Positions 9,219 through 19,585 of a stretch of 64,000 nucleotides of DNA are shown here, piece by piece (the stretch's first letter is position 1; every line of letters starts with the position of its first letter). The DNA lies in the NCBI RefSeq assembly GCF_023898315.1, contig NC_064614.1, positions 495,334,109-495,398,108 of the forward strand. The letters are read 5' to 3'. The stretch comes from Schistocerca nitens. Lineage: Eukaryota > Arthropoda > Insecta > Orthoptera > Acrididae. The notes beneath the pieces were generated by a model. That model saw only the letters and a program-made list of their open reading frames with translations, did not search any database and had not been told where the DNA came from. Made by a program: the position numbers and the translations under genes.

Positions 9219-10640
9219 CACTCCTGGAAATGGAAAAAAGAACACATTGACACCGGTGTGTCAGACCCACTATACTTGCTCCGGACACTGCGAGAGGGCT
9301 GTACAAGCAATGATCACACGCACGGCACGGCGGACACACCAGGAACCGCGGTGTTGGCCGTCGAATGGCGCTAGCTGCGCAGCATTTGTGCACCGCCGCC
9401 GTCAGTGTCAGCCAGTTTGCCGTGGCATACGGAGCTCCATCGCAGTCGTTAACACTGGTAGCATGCCGCGACAGCGTGGACGTGAACCGTATGTGCAGTT
9501 GACGGACTTTGAGCGAGGGCGCATAGTGGGCATGCGGGAGGCCGGGTGGACGTACCGCCGAATTGCTCAACACGTGGGGCGTGAGGTCTCCACAGTACAT
9601 CGATGTTGTCGCCAGTGGTCGGCGGAAGGTGCACGTGCCCGTCGACCTGGGACCGGACCGCAGCGACGCACGGATGCACGCCAAGACCGTAGGATCCTAC
9701 GCAGTGCCGTAGGGGACCGCACCGCCACTTCCCAGCAAATTAGGGACACTGTTGCTCCTGGGGTATCGGCGAGGACCATTCGCAACCGTCTCCATGAAGC
9801 TGGGCTACGGTCCCGCACACCGTTAGGCCGTCTTCCGCTCACGCCCCAACATCGTGCAGCCCGCCTCCAGTGGTGTCGCGACAGGCGTGAATGGAGGGAC
9901 GAATGGAGACATGTCGTCTTCAGCGATGAGAGTCGCTTCTGCCTTGGTGCCAATGATGGTCGTATGCGTGTTTGGCGCCGTGCAGGTGAGCGCCACAATC
10001 AGGACTGCATACGACCGAGGCACACAGGGCCAACACCCGGCATCATGGTGTGGGGAGCGATCTCCTACACTGGCCGTACACCACTGGTGATCGTCGAGGG
10101 GACACTGAATAGTGCACGGTACATCCAAACCGTCATCGAACCCTTCGTTCTACCATTCCTAGACCGGCAAGGGAACTTGCTGTTCCAACAGGACAATGCA
10201 CGTCCGCATGTATCCCGTGCCACCCAACGTGCTCTAGAAGGTGTAAGTCAACTACCCTGGCCAGCAAGATCTCCGGATCTGTCCCCCATTGAGCATGTTT
10301 GGGACTGGATGAAGCGTCGTCTCACGCGGTCTGCACGTCCGGCACGAACGCTGGTCCAACTGAGGCGCCAGGTGGAAATGGCATGGCAAGCCGTTCCACA
10401 GGACTACATCCAGCATCTCTACGATCGTCTCCATGGGAGAATAGCAGCCTGCATTGCTGCGAAAGGTGGATATACACTGTACTAGTGCCGACATTGTGCA
10501 TGCTCTGTTGCCTGTGTCTATGTGCCTGTGGTTCTGTCAGTGTGATCATGTGATGTATCTGACCCCAGGAATGTGACAATAAAGTTTCCCCTTCCTGGGA
10601 CAATGAATTCACGGTGTTCTTATTTCAATTTCCAGGAGTG
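9219..10640 (+). mobile_element. Tc1-like DNA transposon with intact transposase
   Basis: A 1422-bp element with termini CACTCCTGGAAATGGAAAA on the left and the reverse-complementary TTTCAATTTCCAGGAGTG on the right, flanked by TA at 9217-9218 and 10641-10642. It lies inside the gypsy pol relic, so it inserted later. It carries one uninterrupted transposase gene and an AATAAA at 10578-10583, about 93 bases after the stop codon, a plausible polyadenylation signal. It is one of two elements in this window that could be autonomous. Confidence 0.94.
9463..10485 (+). CDS. Tc1-like transposase, intact, 340 residues
   Basis: Cut-and-paste DDE transposase acting in the nucleus on the element's own ends. 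I start it at the ATG giving MPRQRGREPYVQLTDFERGR, because the open frame upstream (from 9136) is terminal-repeat and gypsy sequence. Residues about 10-115 hold two helix-turn-helix motifs (FERGRIVGMREAGWTYRRIA; SARTIRNRLHEAGLRSR). The catalytic core shows FSDESRF, PGIMVWGAISY, FQQDNARPHV and SPDLSPIEH. Length is typical of Tc1 transposases, and no stop or frameshift is present. Only 32 residues separate the second Asp from the final Glu, two fewer than the classical DD34E. Confidence 0.93.
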   Translation: MPRQRGREPYVQLTDFERGRIVGMREAGWTYRRIAQHVGREVSTVHRCCRQWSAEGARARRPGTGPQRRTDARQDRRILRSAVGDRTATSQQIRDTVAPGVSARTIRNRLHEAGLRSRTPLGRLPLTPQHRAARLQWCRDRREWRDEWRHVVFSDESRFCLGANDGRMRVWRRAGERHNQDCIRPRHTGPTPGIMVWGAISYTGRTPLVIVEGTLNSARYIQTVIEPFVLPFLDRQGNLLFQQDNARPHVSRATQRALEGVSQLPWPARSPDLSPIEHVWDWMKRRLTRSARPARTLVQLRRQVEMAWQAVPQDYIQHLYDRLHGRIAACIAAKGGYTLY

Positions 10641-10642
10641 TA

Positions 10643-11110
10643 CTTTAAACAACTAATATCTGTACTTGGACAAAACTACTGTAGAAAATTTATTCCTCAT
10701 GAGGAGGCCACTACGGAACAGCTTCATCAGCTGCTGTGGAAAAATGTTCAGTGGAATTTGTCTCCCACATGTGACAAGGCTGTCGGAGATCTCAAATAAG
10801 CTCTTCTTCGTCCAGTATGTCTCATGGCCTGCGATCCTTACAAGCCCTAAATTGTGGCAGCAAACAAAAGACTGCGGCTTGTGAGCGGTCCTGCCCCATG
10901 ATGTTGATGGGGTGGAACACCATATTGTGTTTGTCTCCAAGACACTAACACAAGCCAAACATAATAACAGCCAAATAGAGAAGGAAGCCCTGGTTATCAT
11001 CTTTACCTCGAGAAGGTTCCATGATAACGAGTATGCCAGACATTTTACTCTATTAACTAATCATAAATATCTTTTAAAACTGTTCAGTGTCATCCCCAGT
11101 ATTCCAGACA
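10643..11110 (+). pseudogene. gypsy RT connection and RNase H relic
   Basis: After the Tc1 insertion, pol resumes with YCRKFIPH, LHQLLWKNVQWN and CDKAVGDLK, the connection region following the reverse transcriptase. HHIVFVSKTLTQAKHN, then QIEKEALVIIF and HFTLLTNHKYLLKLF, follow. This is the gypsy RNase H pattern PI.F.S..L..AE.NY.QIEKEALAI.F....F...H...FTL.TDHK.L. The catalytic DAS block before it is frameshifted, and the TDHK aspartate has become Asn. Dead. Confidence 0.75.
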
Positions 11111-11399
11111 GAATCTCTCCAGCAGTGTAGATCCACGGTGCAACACGCCAACGCCAGGACTGCCACTCGGATGAGATCCGGAGCTGACCTCGGCACCAGA
11201 GGCCTGTTTCTACAAGGATACCACAATAGAAAGAGCGTTGGCCAACTTACTCTTGAATTCGGCAATCATTGTCTGCCAGTCATTAGGCAGTCCAGTCACC
11301 CAGGAAGTAATTCGACCAGTGGTTCACGGTCGACCAGCAGAACGCAAACAACTAGCCATCTGTAAGTGTTAGCATTCTGATGTCATAGAAACGAACTAT

Positions 11400-12080
11400 C
11401 ACCTCTCAACAGCACCCAATTGCGTCAGGGGGATAATGGTCGCACCTTTGTTATGATTCCACAAACCCTTAGACAACACACGCTGACATTCCTTCACGTA
11501 CGTCATTGGAATATCGTCCTGACCAAACGACTGGCTCGGCAACAGGTATATTTTAGAAGTACTGACAAAGATATTCTTAAAATGGTTACAGCATGCACCA
11601 TCTTTAAGTGTAAATAGACAACTCCAGCTCGGCGATATTTTCCCGGGCCGGACGCGTCATCACTGTGCTCTCTCCTCCACTTCGACTTTACAGGAACTTT
11701 CTTGGGATACTGCTGGTTAACTGTCATTGGTACGGCAGCGGTTGCCATATGTATCTCGAATGTCTTTGACATCCTCGGCGAAAACAAGCATTGGCCTGGA
11801 TTTTTTCCATTGACTGCCGCCTAGAAACCATCGCGACCGATAAGGTTCCTCTGTCTACATCCATTGAATTTTCACCTTTTTTTCAGTACATGGCATCGCC
11901 TGGGTGCACACGGCTTCCAACGGTACTACGGAGAAGTTGTTCCGCATGATCAACATAGAAACGGCGAAGCTGCACCAGCACAAAATGATGGATGAGACGC
12001 TCACATTGTTCTTAGCCTCCCACCACTCCTCCCCACAAGATGGGTCTAGTCCGGTCGAAAAACTGTATGGTTGGCTGCAC
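11400..12080 (+). pseudogene. gypsy integrase relic
   Basis: The 5' part reads IPQTLRQHTLTFLHVRHWNI, then KRLARQQVYFRSTDKDILKMV and CTIF-K-C. This matches the H-H-C-C zinc-binding arm of gypsy integrases (H...H...YF/W......CxxC), with the first Cys pair partly lost. The next frame gives ARRYFPGPDASSLCSLLHFDF and TGTFLGYCWLTVIG, the start of the DDE integrase core with its first Asp region. A trace with TASNGTTEKLF and HHSSPQDGSSPVEKLYG resembles the end of the core. Multiple frameshifts. Confidence 0.68.
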
Positions 12081-12300
12081 TGATCACGACTTTCGATTTT
12101 TCACCCCACTGCAGATCGAGCCGCCACCGATATTCCCCACAGGATGAGATCTGGAGCTCTTCTTCTCCATGAGCCGCCAACGCTGGGTGCTGGCAGCTGC
12201 ATCGCATCTGTTACATTGTACAATGGTCGGAGTGCAACTCCAGAATGGCCCCAGATGCCACAGACACATAAACCAGGTGCAACTGTAACACAACACAGTG

Positions 12301-13426
12301 CCTGACGTATTTTACAGTCAACTGATTCTACGCTTTTTAAACCATTTTTGTAATTGTATGTGCTTATGAGTATTGTTAGTAATTAGTGTTAATGAAATTG
12401 TAATAAGGTGCTAGAAGAACACTTAAGAAATAATTTTGTCAAAGCTTTGTAATAAACACGCTGGCAGTGTCAGAGAAATTCATACTGCACGGAACCCAAA
12501 GAATATCTTTCAATGTAACAATAACATCGTTAGGTCGAACACTCGCAATCGTAGTGGTGGAGACAAAGAAGAGAGTTGGGAATCAGCTGTGGTGGGATAC
12601 GGACATGAAGTGCTGGCGCGCAAATGCCAAACTGAGATTGTTCTGGAGTTTGTAACATGTGGCAGGGCAAAATATATAAGTGAGCGAGTATGAGAATGGG
12701 CAGAGCACATGGTTATAAGATGATCTGGTAATTAAGGAATATTACTGTGTGGCCCAAAGTTAGTCAAGGTGCTCGCTAATCAGGAAGAATAGTGGATACC
12801 ATAAAAACCGTAAAGTCGCACCACGGGCAGCTCGTCGCAAAGTTAGGTCAGACCAATTACTTTGTAGTTGTGTACAAAACTTGCATGTGTAGTAGTTATT
12901 TTTTTTAGCTTAACAGTGTTGTTTAGTCAAATCATAAGCTAAGTCACTAAAGTCATTAACAGCCAACAGGGTCCCACCCTTTCACCAAACATCGGAGGAG
13001 GTCATAAGTGAAAGAAATAATTAAAAATAAGATAAATCCAAGAAATTTTACATTTAACTTTCATTGTAATAATTGTTGGATTCAGAGGTAGTAGTAATTA
13101 TAGATCTGCTGATAATTAGTCAAACCAAAAGTTATTTAAAAGAAATTTATATTTATATCAAAACAGTATCTTGACGCTATTTGCAGCCAAAGTAATTTTA
13201 TGATTTTATGTTGTGTTTTACAAATAATTCCGTATGCTTTTATCCTTGTAACAATGGCATTGTCAAATGGTTGTGGCTAGAAATAAAACCATTTACGACC
13301 TTAATTTGAGAAGTAACCATTAAGAAACAGTAATTAGTTTACCGTAATTTACGTATTTTACCATAAGTTACGTATTTCAACACAGTTTACGTAGAGAGTT
13401 GCTCGTCACTTCTATTATTGGTGTTC
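12301..13426. other. No gene recognised; AT-rich
   Basis: AT-rich sequence with an unrecognised 85-codon frame at 12436-12693. No domain, splice pattern or repeat end was recognised. Confidence 0.3.
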
Positions 13427-13466
13427 ATCATCATCATCATCATCTTCTTCTTCTTCTTCTTCTTCT
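13427..13466. repeat. Microsatellite (CAT)n/(CTT)n
   Basis: CAT units followed by CTT units. It lies at the 3' end (minus-strand sense) of the adjacent LINE fragment, where non-LTR elements commonly end in short tandem repeats, so it is probably the LINE's tail. Confidence 0.8.
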
Positions 13467-13980
13467 GCATTTAAAGGCTTAGGCATTTGTGCCTGTTCCA
13501 TCTCCAATTTTTACTGCCACCTCACTTTGGGTCTTCCTATGTTCCTTCTTCCTCTTGGCAGGTACAGCATGGCCAGATGTGGGATTCTCTCAGCACTCAT
13601 TCTTTGTAAGTGATGTTTCCATATTGTTTTATTTCGTTCAGTCTTTTCATTAATATTATAAATATCTATTTTTACCTAATATCTTCGTTTCTTATGCTGT
13701 CTTTCCTGATAACACCTCTTACTTTCCTAAGAAATCTCATTTCAGTGAGATCACAGTTATAAATAATACTTTCCCTGCTGTGGGCGTGCATACACGACCT
13801 GCTACGTCGTTCTGCAGGTGTTGCGGAACTGTGTATGCGCACTACTTGCATTCTCCTGCAGTGCGTCCGGAACCGCCGACTTCTCACGGTTGCGGAAGAC
13901 TTTCTTTCATATCTCGGTGAATATAAAAGTTTCAAGTTTTTATCATACAACATAAGTGTCTCATTCCTCGCTATCACTTC
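13467..13980 (-). pseudogene. LINE 3' fragment (RTE/BovB-like C-terminus)
   Basis: On the minus strand, CDLTEMRFLRKVRGVIRKDS and IRNEDIR are followed, after a stop, by INEK-type sequence, WKHHLQRMSAERIPHLAMLY and PRGRRNIGRPKVRW. This is the C-terminal tail seen in many insect endonuclease/reverse-transcriptase LINEs (EM.FLRRV.G..R.D.IRNEDIR...W..HL.RM...R.P......P.GRR..GRP..RW). The upstream reverse transcriptase is absent, so the copy is 5'-truncated. The frame has stops. Confidence 0.75.
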
Positions 13981-14879
13981 GATTTCTTGAATCGTTTGTA
14001 AGATATGACGATTGATATGACCACATCATTCACGATGCGCAAGGACATGAATGGGTACGTAGGCGCGACCGTACTTCGGTATAAAATCCAATAACTCGAG
14101 AAAGAAATGAGATATCCCTCTGCTTTCAATTTTGAATATTATTTCCAATCCTTACAATATATAGCTTAAATCAACCATCCACCAAGCTTAAGCAGTGCGT
14201 TCGTGCCTTTTCAAAATCATTACAATTTCGCGCAGTATCTTACTTAATTTCATGCAGCACAGTAACTATGGCATATAACAAAAAGAAATTCAGTTCTTCA
14301 TCAAGCTAAGATATCAGACAGTAAGATGTGGAAAAATCAATTTTTTCACCTAATAGTTCTCAAGAAATCAGATGATAAGTATTTCATATCGGTCGGAACG
14401 CATCTCTCGGCACAGGCAAAAGGATTTGGCGAGCAGTACAGCGATAACAAAAGCCGCCCCAGCAAGGAATGCAAAGAGCTTGTCTGTAGCAGCGAAAACG
14501 ATAATATCAGTGTATTCCAAATTAATATTGCTCATATTACAGTCTAAGTTAGCGTGAGTGCATTCTATTCAGTTACTGTATATTAGTCACTCTTAGGTGT
14601 TACATGATTTCAAAGCCATTTCAACAACTAATCAAATTTAAGTTTTGCTCGTTATTGAACTGGTGGCCCTAAATATTCTGCAATCTAAATTTATGCTACT
14701 TTTTAATTACTCAAATTACTATTATCAGCAGTGAATCATTAACCTATAATCATTTGTTGTACTTAGCAAAACCCTGTGTGGTAACGATCAGGATGTAACT
14801 ATCGGTATTGTTTCGTCAAATACTGTTCTTTGACATTGACGCCTTTTTTTCTATTAATTGTAGAACATTAGATGCATGT
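13981..14879. other. No gene recognised; AT-rich
   Basis: Short frames at 14326-14557 have no recognisable features. No repeat boundary seen. Confidence 0.3.
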
Positions 14880-15700
14880 GTCACAAACCTTTTATACACC
14901 AGAGGGTATAGGTAATTATACGATCTGACAGTGCACTGACCCCTCCAACCAGAACTGCTCCAAAATTTTTGGTTCCAGAATCGGGCACCTCGACACCCAG
15001 GACCGTCGACTGCAACCTCCAGCCACTACCACAACAGGATGCACAGCCTCTGCAAGCTGACAAGATCAGCCCTTCCACAACCACATCTATGGACGCCGAC
15101 TGCAGCCCTCTGGGTTCACTGGTTCCACAGGTCGCTGGCAGGAAATTTGAGATATGCCACACCCTTTTGTCCTTTATGGAGGGTGGTTGGAGAGGAAGCT
15201 ATGTCAGGGCTGTTTGCTCTCTCACATAGCAACAAATCAGCATCAAGTGGGTGGCTTACACAGCAAACTAGCAGGGGCACTCCAGCATGCAACATCCAGA
15301 AGGTTTCGTCTGCCCTCCAGGCCAGAAGGTGGCAGTGTGATCGCCGCAAGAGGTCACTGGACACATGGACCTTCTTGTTTCTGTGCCCACAAATAGACCG
15401 GGCTGTATTCTAGCACTTTAATGGTATTTAGGCCAGCGTGCTGGCTGTGCCAGAGAGCTCATGCTGCAGTATCACTTATCAATGCCACCCCATGCACTTC
15501 AAAGTTGCAATGGAACTGCAAGTTTCTGTTAGACGCCTATAGCAGTCATGCAAGAGCCGGCAGGCCCAGTGGTGCACACCTGCTAAGCCATGCCTCCAGT
15601 GGCCCCCACTCGGACTTGGCGCCTGTTTACTACATGACGCTACACAGAAGCCACCTAGTCACGATTCTGACACCATCGTTTATGTTTCTTCAGAGAGCTT
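14880..15700 (+). other. Possible gypsy pol C-terminal/3' remnant
   Basis: Open frames of 80-124 codons on the + strand at 14969-15413. One reads TPRTVDCNLQPLPQQDAQPL and later MDADCSPLGSLVPQ, a proline-rich composition like the C-terminal tail of some insect gypsy pol proteins. An LTR-like repeat follows at 16128. The link to a gypsy element is weak and rests on composition and context only. Confidence 0.3.
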
Positions 15701-16127
15701 AATCATTGTTGACATTGAGAGCTGGAGTTTTTTTCGCTGTATTTTTTGCAATGAGTCTTCGTAAACTTGAAGAAATATAAAGTACGTAAACCTTCTGCTT
15801 ACTGTGATGACTTGTTTGCTAGTCATTTCTGTTCCTGTCCAGATTTTCTGTGGCGAGAGCTGCCACGCCACTCTGTAGCCCACCTCTCCTTGCCGTTGTG
15901 TATTAAGTCATACACAAATCATTCCTTGCGAGCTCCATGAGGCAGCTGCTGGCTGCAGTAGTGGTTCATCAGTTAGAATCTCAGTCCAGACACAGTATCT
16001 TTGCCACTATATTACATCCAACAGCCTTCGCCACTTGGAGTGGACAGTGCTGTCACTACGCTTTGCTGAGATCTGAGATGTCTCTCTATCTGGGATATGT
16101 GTGGACTTTGATCCTGGCCATCGTAGT

Positions 16128-16330
16128 GCTTTGTGTTATTAACTTTTCGTTCCAGAGTGAATTAAGAAATTAGCTTTAACATTGATAAGCACAACAAAAT
16201 TAATTGCAACTCTGACTTAACCACGTACATTCAGTGTAAAAACGTACTTGAAGGAGGAATTTGAATTCTGCATTATTTACCGAGGATGCGTTCTTACTGT
16301 ATCTCCAGTGAGCAGTACGTATCACACATA
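16128..16330. repeat. LTR-like dispersed repeat, copy 2
   Basis: Diverged second copy of the repeat at 640-870, same orientation. Its position downstream of the possible pol remnant at 14880-15700 fits a 3' LTR, but its ends are not defined. Confidence 0.45.
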
Positions 16331-18552
16331 GCCTATTCCTCTAGAATAGCGTTGAGTGTGGCACTAAGCTTAACATCCTGCTTCCTGGGATTTGCGAAAT
16401 TACTAGTTGACAATGACCGTGAATTATGAATTTTGACCCGTGTCGGGATAAGGCATCCGAATCCGAAGTAAATAATGATTATTCCGCCGGAAACAGGGAA
16501 CGTTGTAACTTGATCGTTATTGAATGATTAATTTCATTCAATAACGATCGGTAAATGAAATAATGGAAATAATTTTGAAATAAATTTAGCCAGTGGAAAT
16601 TTTGGCGAAAGAAATGATTAAGTTGTACAAGCAATTAAGAAATCGGTTGCCAGCTCAACTGATGAGCGACAGAACTGTTGAGTACGTGAATAATTGTGTC
16701 AAAACATAAAGTTTACCTGATTGTGGCGCAGCAGGTGGAACGGGAACTTTTACGTAAGTGCTGTGTCAGGCGCAGTACTCATATAAAACAATGTCATAAC
16801 AATCTAACTACACTTAAACATTAATGATTAACTTTCAATAAGTATTTTGATAATCATTTAGTTCATAATTTGTCAGCTAAGTGCAATGCTGACAACACAG
16901 ATAATTATCTATCGAGATTTTGAATAATGGACTGTCATTCTGTCTTTAAAATTAGGTACTTTGCACAGTTTAATCTACTGATGATGAAATATATTGCCAA
17001 TAATTGATTAAATATGTTTTGAATAATAATAATTCATTAATTGGGGGATTGTCAGGTGGAATAAGCTTTATAGTTTCATGAAATATCCTTGAACTAATTT
17101 CAGCTGAATATGCATTGAAATAAATCTTAATAATCAAATTTATTACTTCAGTCTATTATTAAGTTACTACGGTTGGCGTAAGCTTATTAAGTGCAACAAT
17201 TAACTTCGATAACCACTCTGAAATTTACTCTTCACCGTCTATGCAAATAATTTGATAATTAACATATTTTCTCTTGATAATGGCGTGACACACTCGGTTC
17301 AATAAGATAAGGATCGGAAGGAACCTACTTGGTGTTATTGTCGGGTGGAATGTAACTGCAACATTTCAATTATAAAGTGCTTGTTATTAATTGTTCAACT
17401 TCAGAGAAAAGCACAGTCACTGGCAAGCCTTCTACAATTTTATCCTACGAAAATTACGTAGATCTTACTTACATCGTTGTCGGTGGATCGACGGAAGTCC
17501 ACGGCAGCGACACAATGTCGCAGCGGGCTTTTACTGTTGCGACTTGGGTCCACAGTGCGCTTCACATTTAAGTCCTCGTTTCTTCAGCACTATGCCCATT
17601 AATCCATAATAACTTGCTCGGTCATGCTTCCAGATATGCCGACCATTACTTTCCCGTCGTACTTAGATCCACACACTAGCCGTTAGATGTAACACAGCTA
17701 GACTAACAGCACTCGACTGTACGTCTTACTCCAGCACGGCGTCACAGCTACTACTGCCCGCTGGCGCGCTCCCGCGACCAGCTTCACAACAAAACAATCT
17801 CTCTGACTTCAACGTTAATTAAATATGCCCTGACTTTCCAGTGTTAAATATTACATAATTTAAACATAGTATTTACAATACATATTTACACTAGACAATA
17901 CATCGTATATAAACAGTATCATGTGTTAAGTAAGCGAAAAAATTCATGGCACGGACTGCGTTGTAGCGTCACAATCTCCCCAAGCTTAACATCTCCCCAT
18001 CAACAGTGACACACGCCCACACTTCATGAGACACTGAAGGGAAGTTTGGAACTTGATCCAGGATATTGGTGCAAAGATTGGTAATCAATTGCTTTACACC
18101 ACCATTCCCCTCTACTTATCAGCCAAATACTGTCAATAAAAATGAATTCGAACCGGCTTACCTGCGAGTCGAGTGCCATCCCAGAGGCATGAGTTACCGA
18201 CCTCAGCTTTGGAGATGGGCATAGTGTACTGTAATGACCGCACACTGAACCACGAATGTGACCGCCGCGTGGGGTGACTATAACATTCTCCATCACAGTA
18301 AAAGAATGGGAAACGCTGGATCTCTTATGGAACACTACAATGGAGCGGACCTTTTCTTTTTGGCTCTTCTTCATAATGTGCTGAGTGCTGCAGTTGGTGG
18401 CATAAGTGCCACAACTTTGGATTCCACTGTCTAGAACGTCAGATACTATAAGGGGCACGTGATTCGAGTCACTGGTACACTGAATAGCAAAATGCATCGT
18501 TTTCTCGGGAATCATGTACCTACTGTTCCGCAGCAATGACCAAATATTGGTA
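16331..18552. other. No gene recognised; AT-rich, with one 170-codon orphan frame
   Basis: Very AT-rich from 16400 to 17380. A minus-strand open frame of 170 codons (18024-18536) is the longest unexplained frame nearby. It has no domain, signal peptide or repeat I recognise, and its composition gives no sign of selection. I leave it as anonymous. A perfect hairpin lies at 16512-16549. Confidence 0.3.
16512..16549. repeat. Perfect 16-bp inverted repeat with 6-nt spacer
   Basis: The left arm GATCGTTATTGAATGA is exactly complementary to the right arm TCATTCAATAACGATC, with spacer TTAATT. A DNA cruciform or RNA hairpin could form. No coding context or transposon boundary explains it. Confidence 0.85.
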
Positions 18553-18640
18553 CGTGAAACTTCCTGGCAGATTAAAACTGTGTGCCGGACCGAGACTCGA
18601 ACTTGGTACCTAAATACGGTACGTGTTAGGTGCTACCATT
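18553..18640 (-). mobile_element. tRNA-derived SINE fragment
   Basis: Contains CTTCCTGGCAGATTAAAAC and GTGTGCCGGACCGAGACTCG with AACTTGG. Read on the minus strand, the latter gives an RNA polymerase III B-box-like GTTCGAGTCTCGG. A related copy is at 41141-41255. I recognise this pattern as a very common grasshopper repeat. Truncated after about 60 bases of clear similarity. Confidence 0.65.
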
Positions 18641-19585
18641 GGGACTGTAGCCTTCATTATTATCTGGCATAAGGAACAAACGCTACATATAGGGGTTTTG
18701 AACGTAGCTGGACACTAGACGCAATGTTGCAGCTTCCAAGCTCAGGACAGTCAGAACACTAAGCATCACACCAAGGAAAAGTTTTTAAGTCTTAGGTTCC
18801 ACCATTCCTTCAAACAACTCTACATATTATTTTCAGCTGGCAATGCCATCATCTATACCTCTCTGGGGGTGATGGAGAGTCTAAGAAACGCCAGTACCAT
18901 ACTAGACTCGAGGAAGGTAAAACCCCGATACCTCCTCCCTCCTCCTAGCAGGGTAACGCTTGTACAGACGTTGCACAAACGAGTAAAGACACAGGGGCCA
19001 AGGGGCCAAATATCACCTGGGATAAGGATACCCTTCTGTCTCCCCTATGGCCACCATCTTCGAGTTGGATGAGTGGGAGGAAGGTAGATCACTCTCATAA
19101 CCATGGAGCTCACTAAGATGTTGAAGGTAATGGAAAACAAACGGATAAAGACCCTAGTGGTACCCGTTGTCCCACTGGGCGAATCGCACACCCATGAAGA
19201 TTCTGAAAATAATAATTTTGGACTAATATCCAACACTCAGATCTCCAGATCGGTACATTTTCTAAAGAGCAAGAAAAGGACAGTGCCTGGATTTTGAATT
19301 GTGAGGTAGAGCGTAAGAAAAATGAACAGAGGGAGTAAAATGCAAAATGTGATAAGAGAAATGAAGAGATACAACATCAATATTTTAAGATTAAGCGAAA
19401 TGAGGTGGGGATTTGAAGGAGAATTTGAACGTGGAGAATGTAAAGGGAAATGTAGAGGATAAAAGAAAAAAGCAAATGACGTTGAATTAATATTTCCGAA
19501 ATATCTGGATGAGAAAATTATTCCGCTGAATGAAGAAGTGATAGCAACGAAGATACAGACGTCTGCTGATATTTTGATCATTCTA
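18641..19585. other. No gene recognised
   Basis: Short frames only, including a minus-strand 114-codon frame at 19237-19581 that is Phe/Leu/Ser-rich because the sense strand is A-rich. No recognisable product. Confidence 0.3.

Larger units (their letters stand above)
7258..12300 (+). mobile_element. Degenerate Ty3/gypsy retrotransposon, split by a Tc1-like element
   Basis: Relics of gag, protease/reverse transcriptase, RNase H and integrase follow in the correct gypsy order on the + strand. Stops and frameshifts occur throughout. The pol sequence is cut by a 1422-bp Tc1-like element at 9219-10640: the reverse transcriptase end lies before it and the connection/RNase H part after it. The coding style resembles the K02A2.6-like gypsy lineage common in insects. 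The right limit is approximate because no 3' LTR was recognised. Confidence 0.8.

Noticed and set aside
9136-9462. N-terminal extension of the Tc1-like transposase (109 extra codons)
   Set aside because: This part is gypsy sequence and the transposon's own terminal repeat. Tc1 transposases start at the ATG at 9463.
13427-13466. CAT/CTT tract as a coding His/Phe repeat
   Set aside because: It is the tandem-repeat tail of an adjacent LINE fragment.
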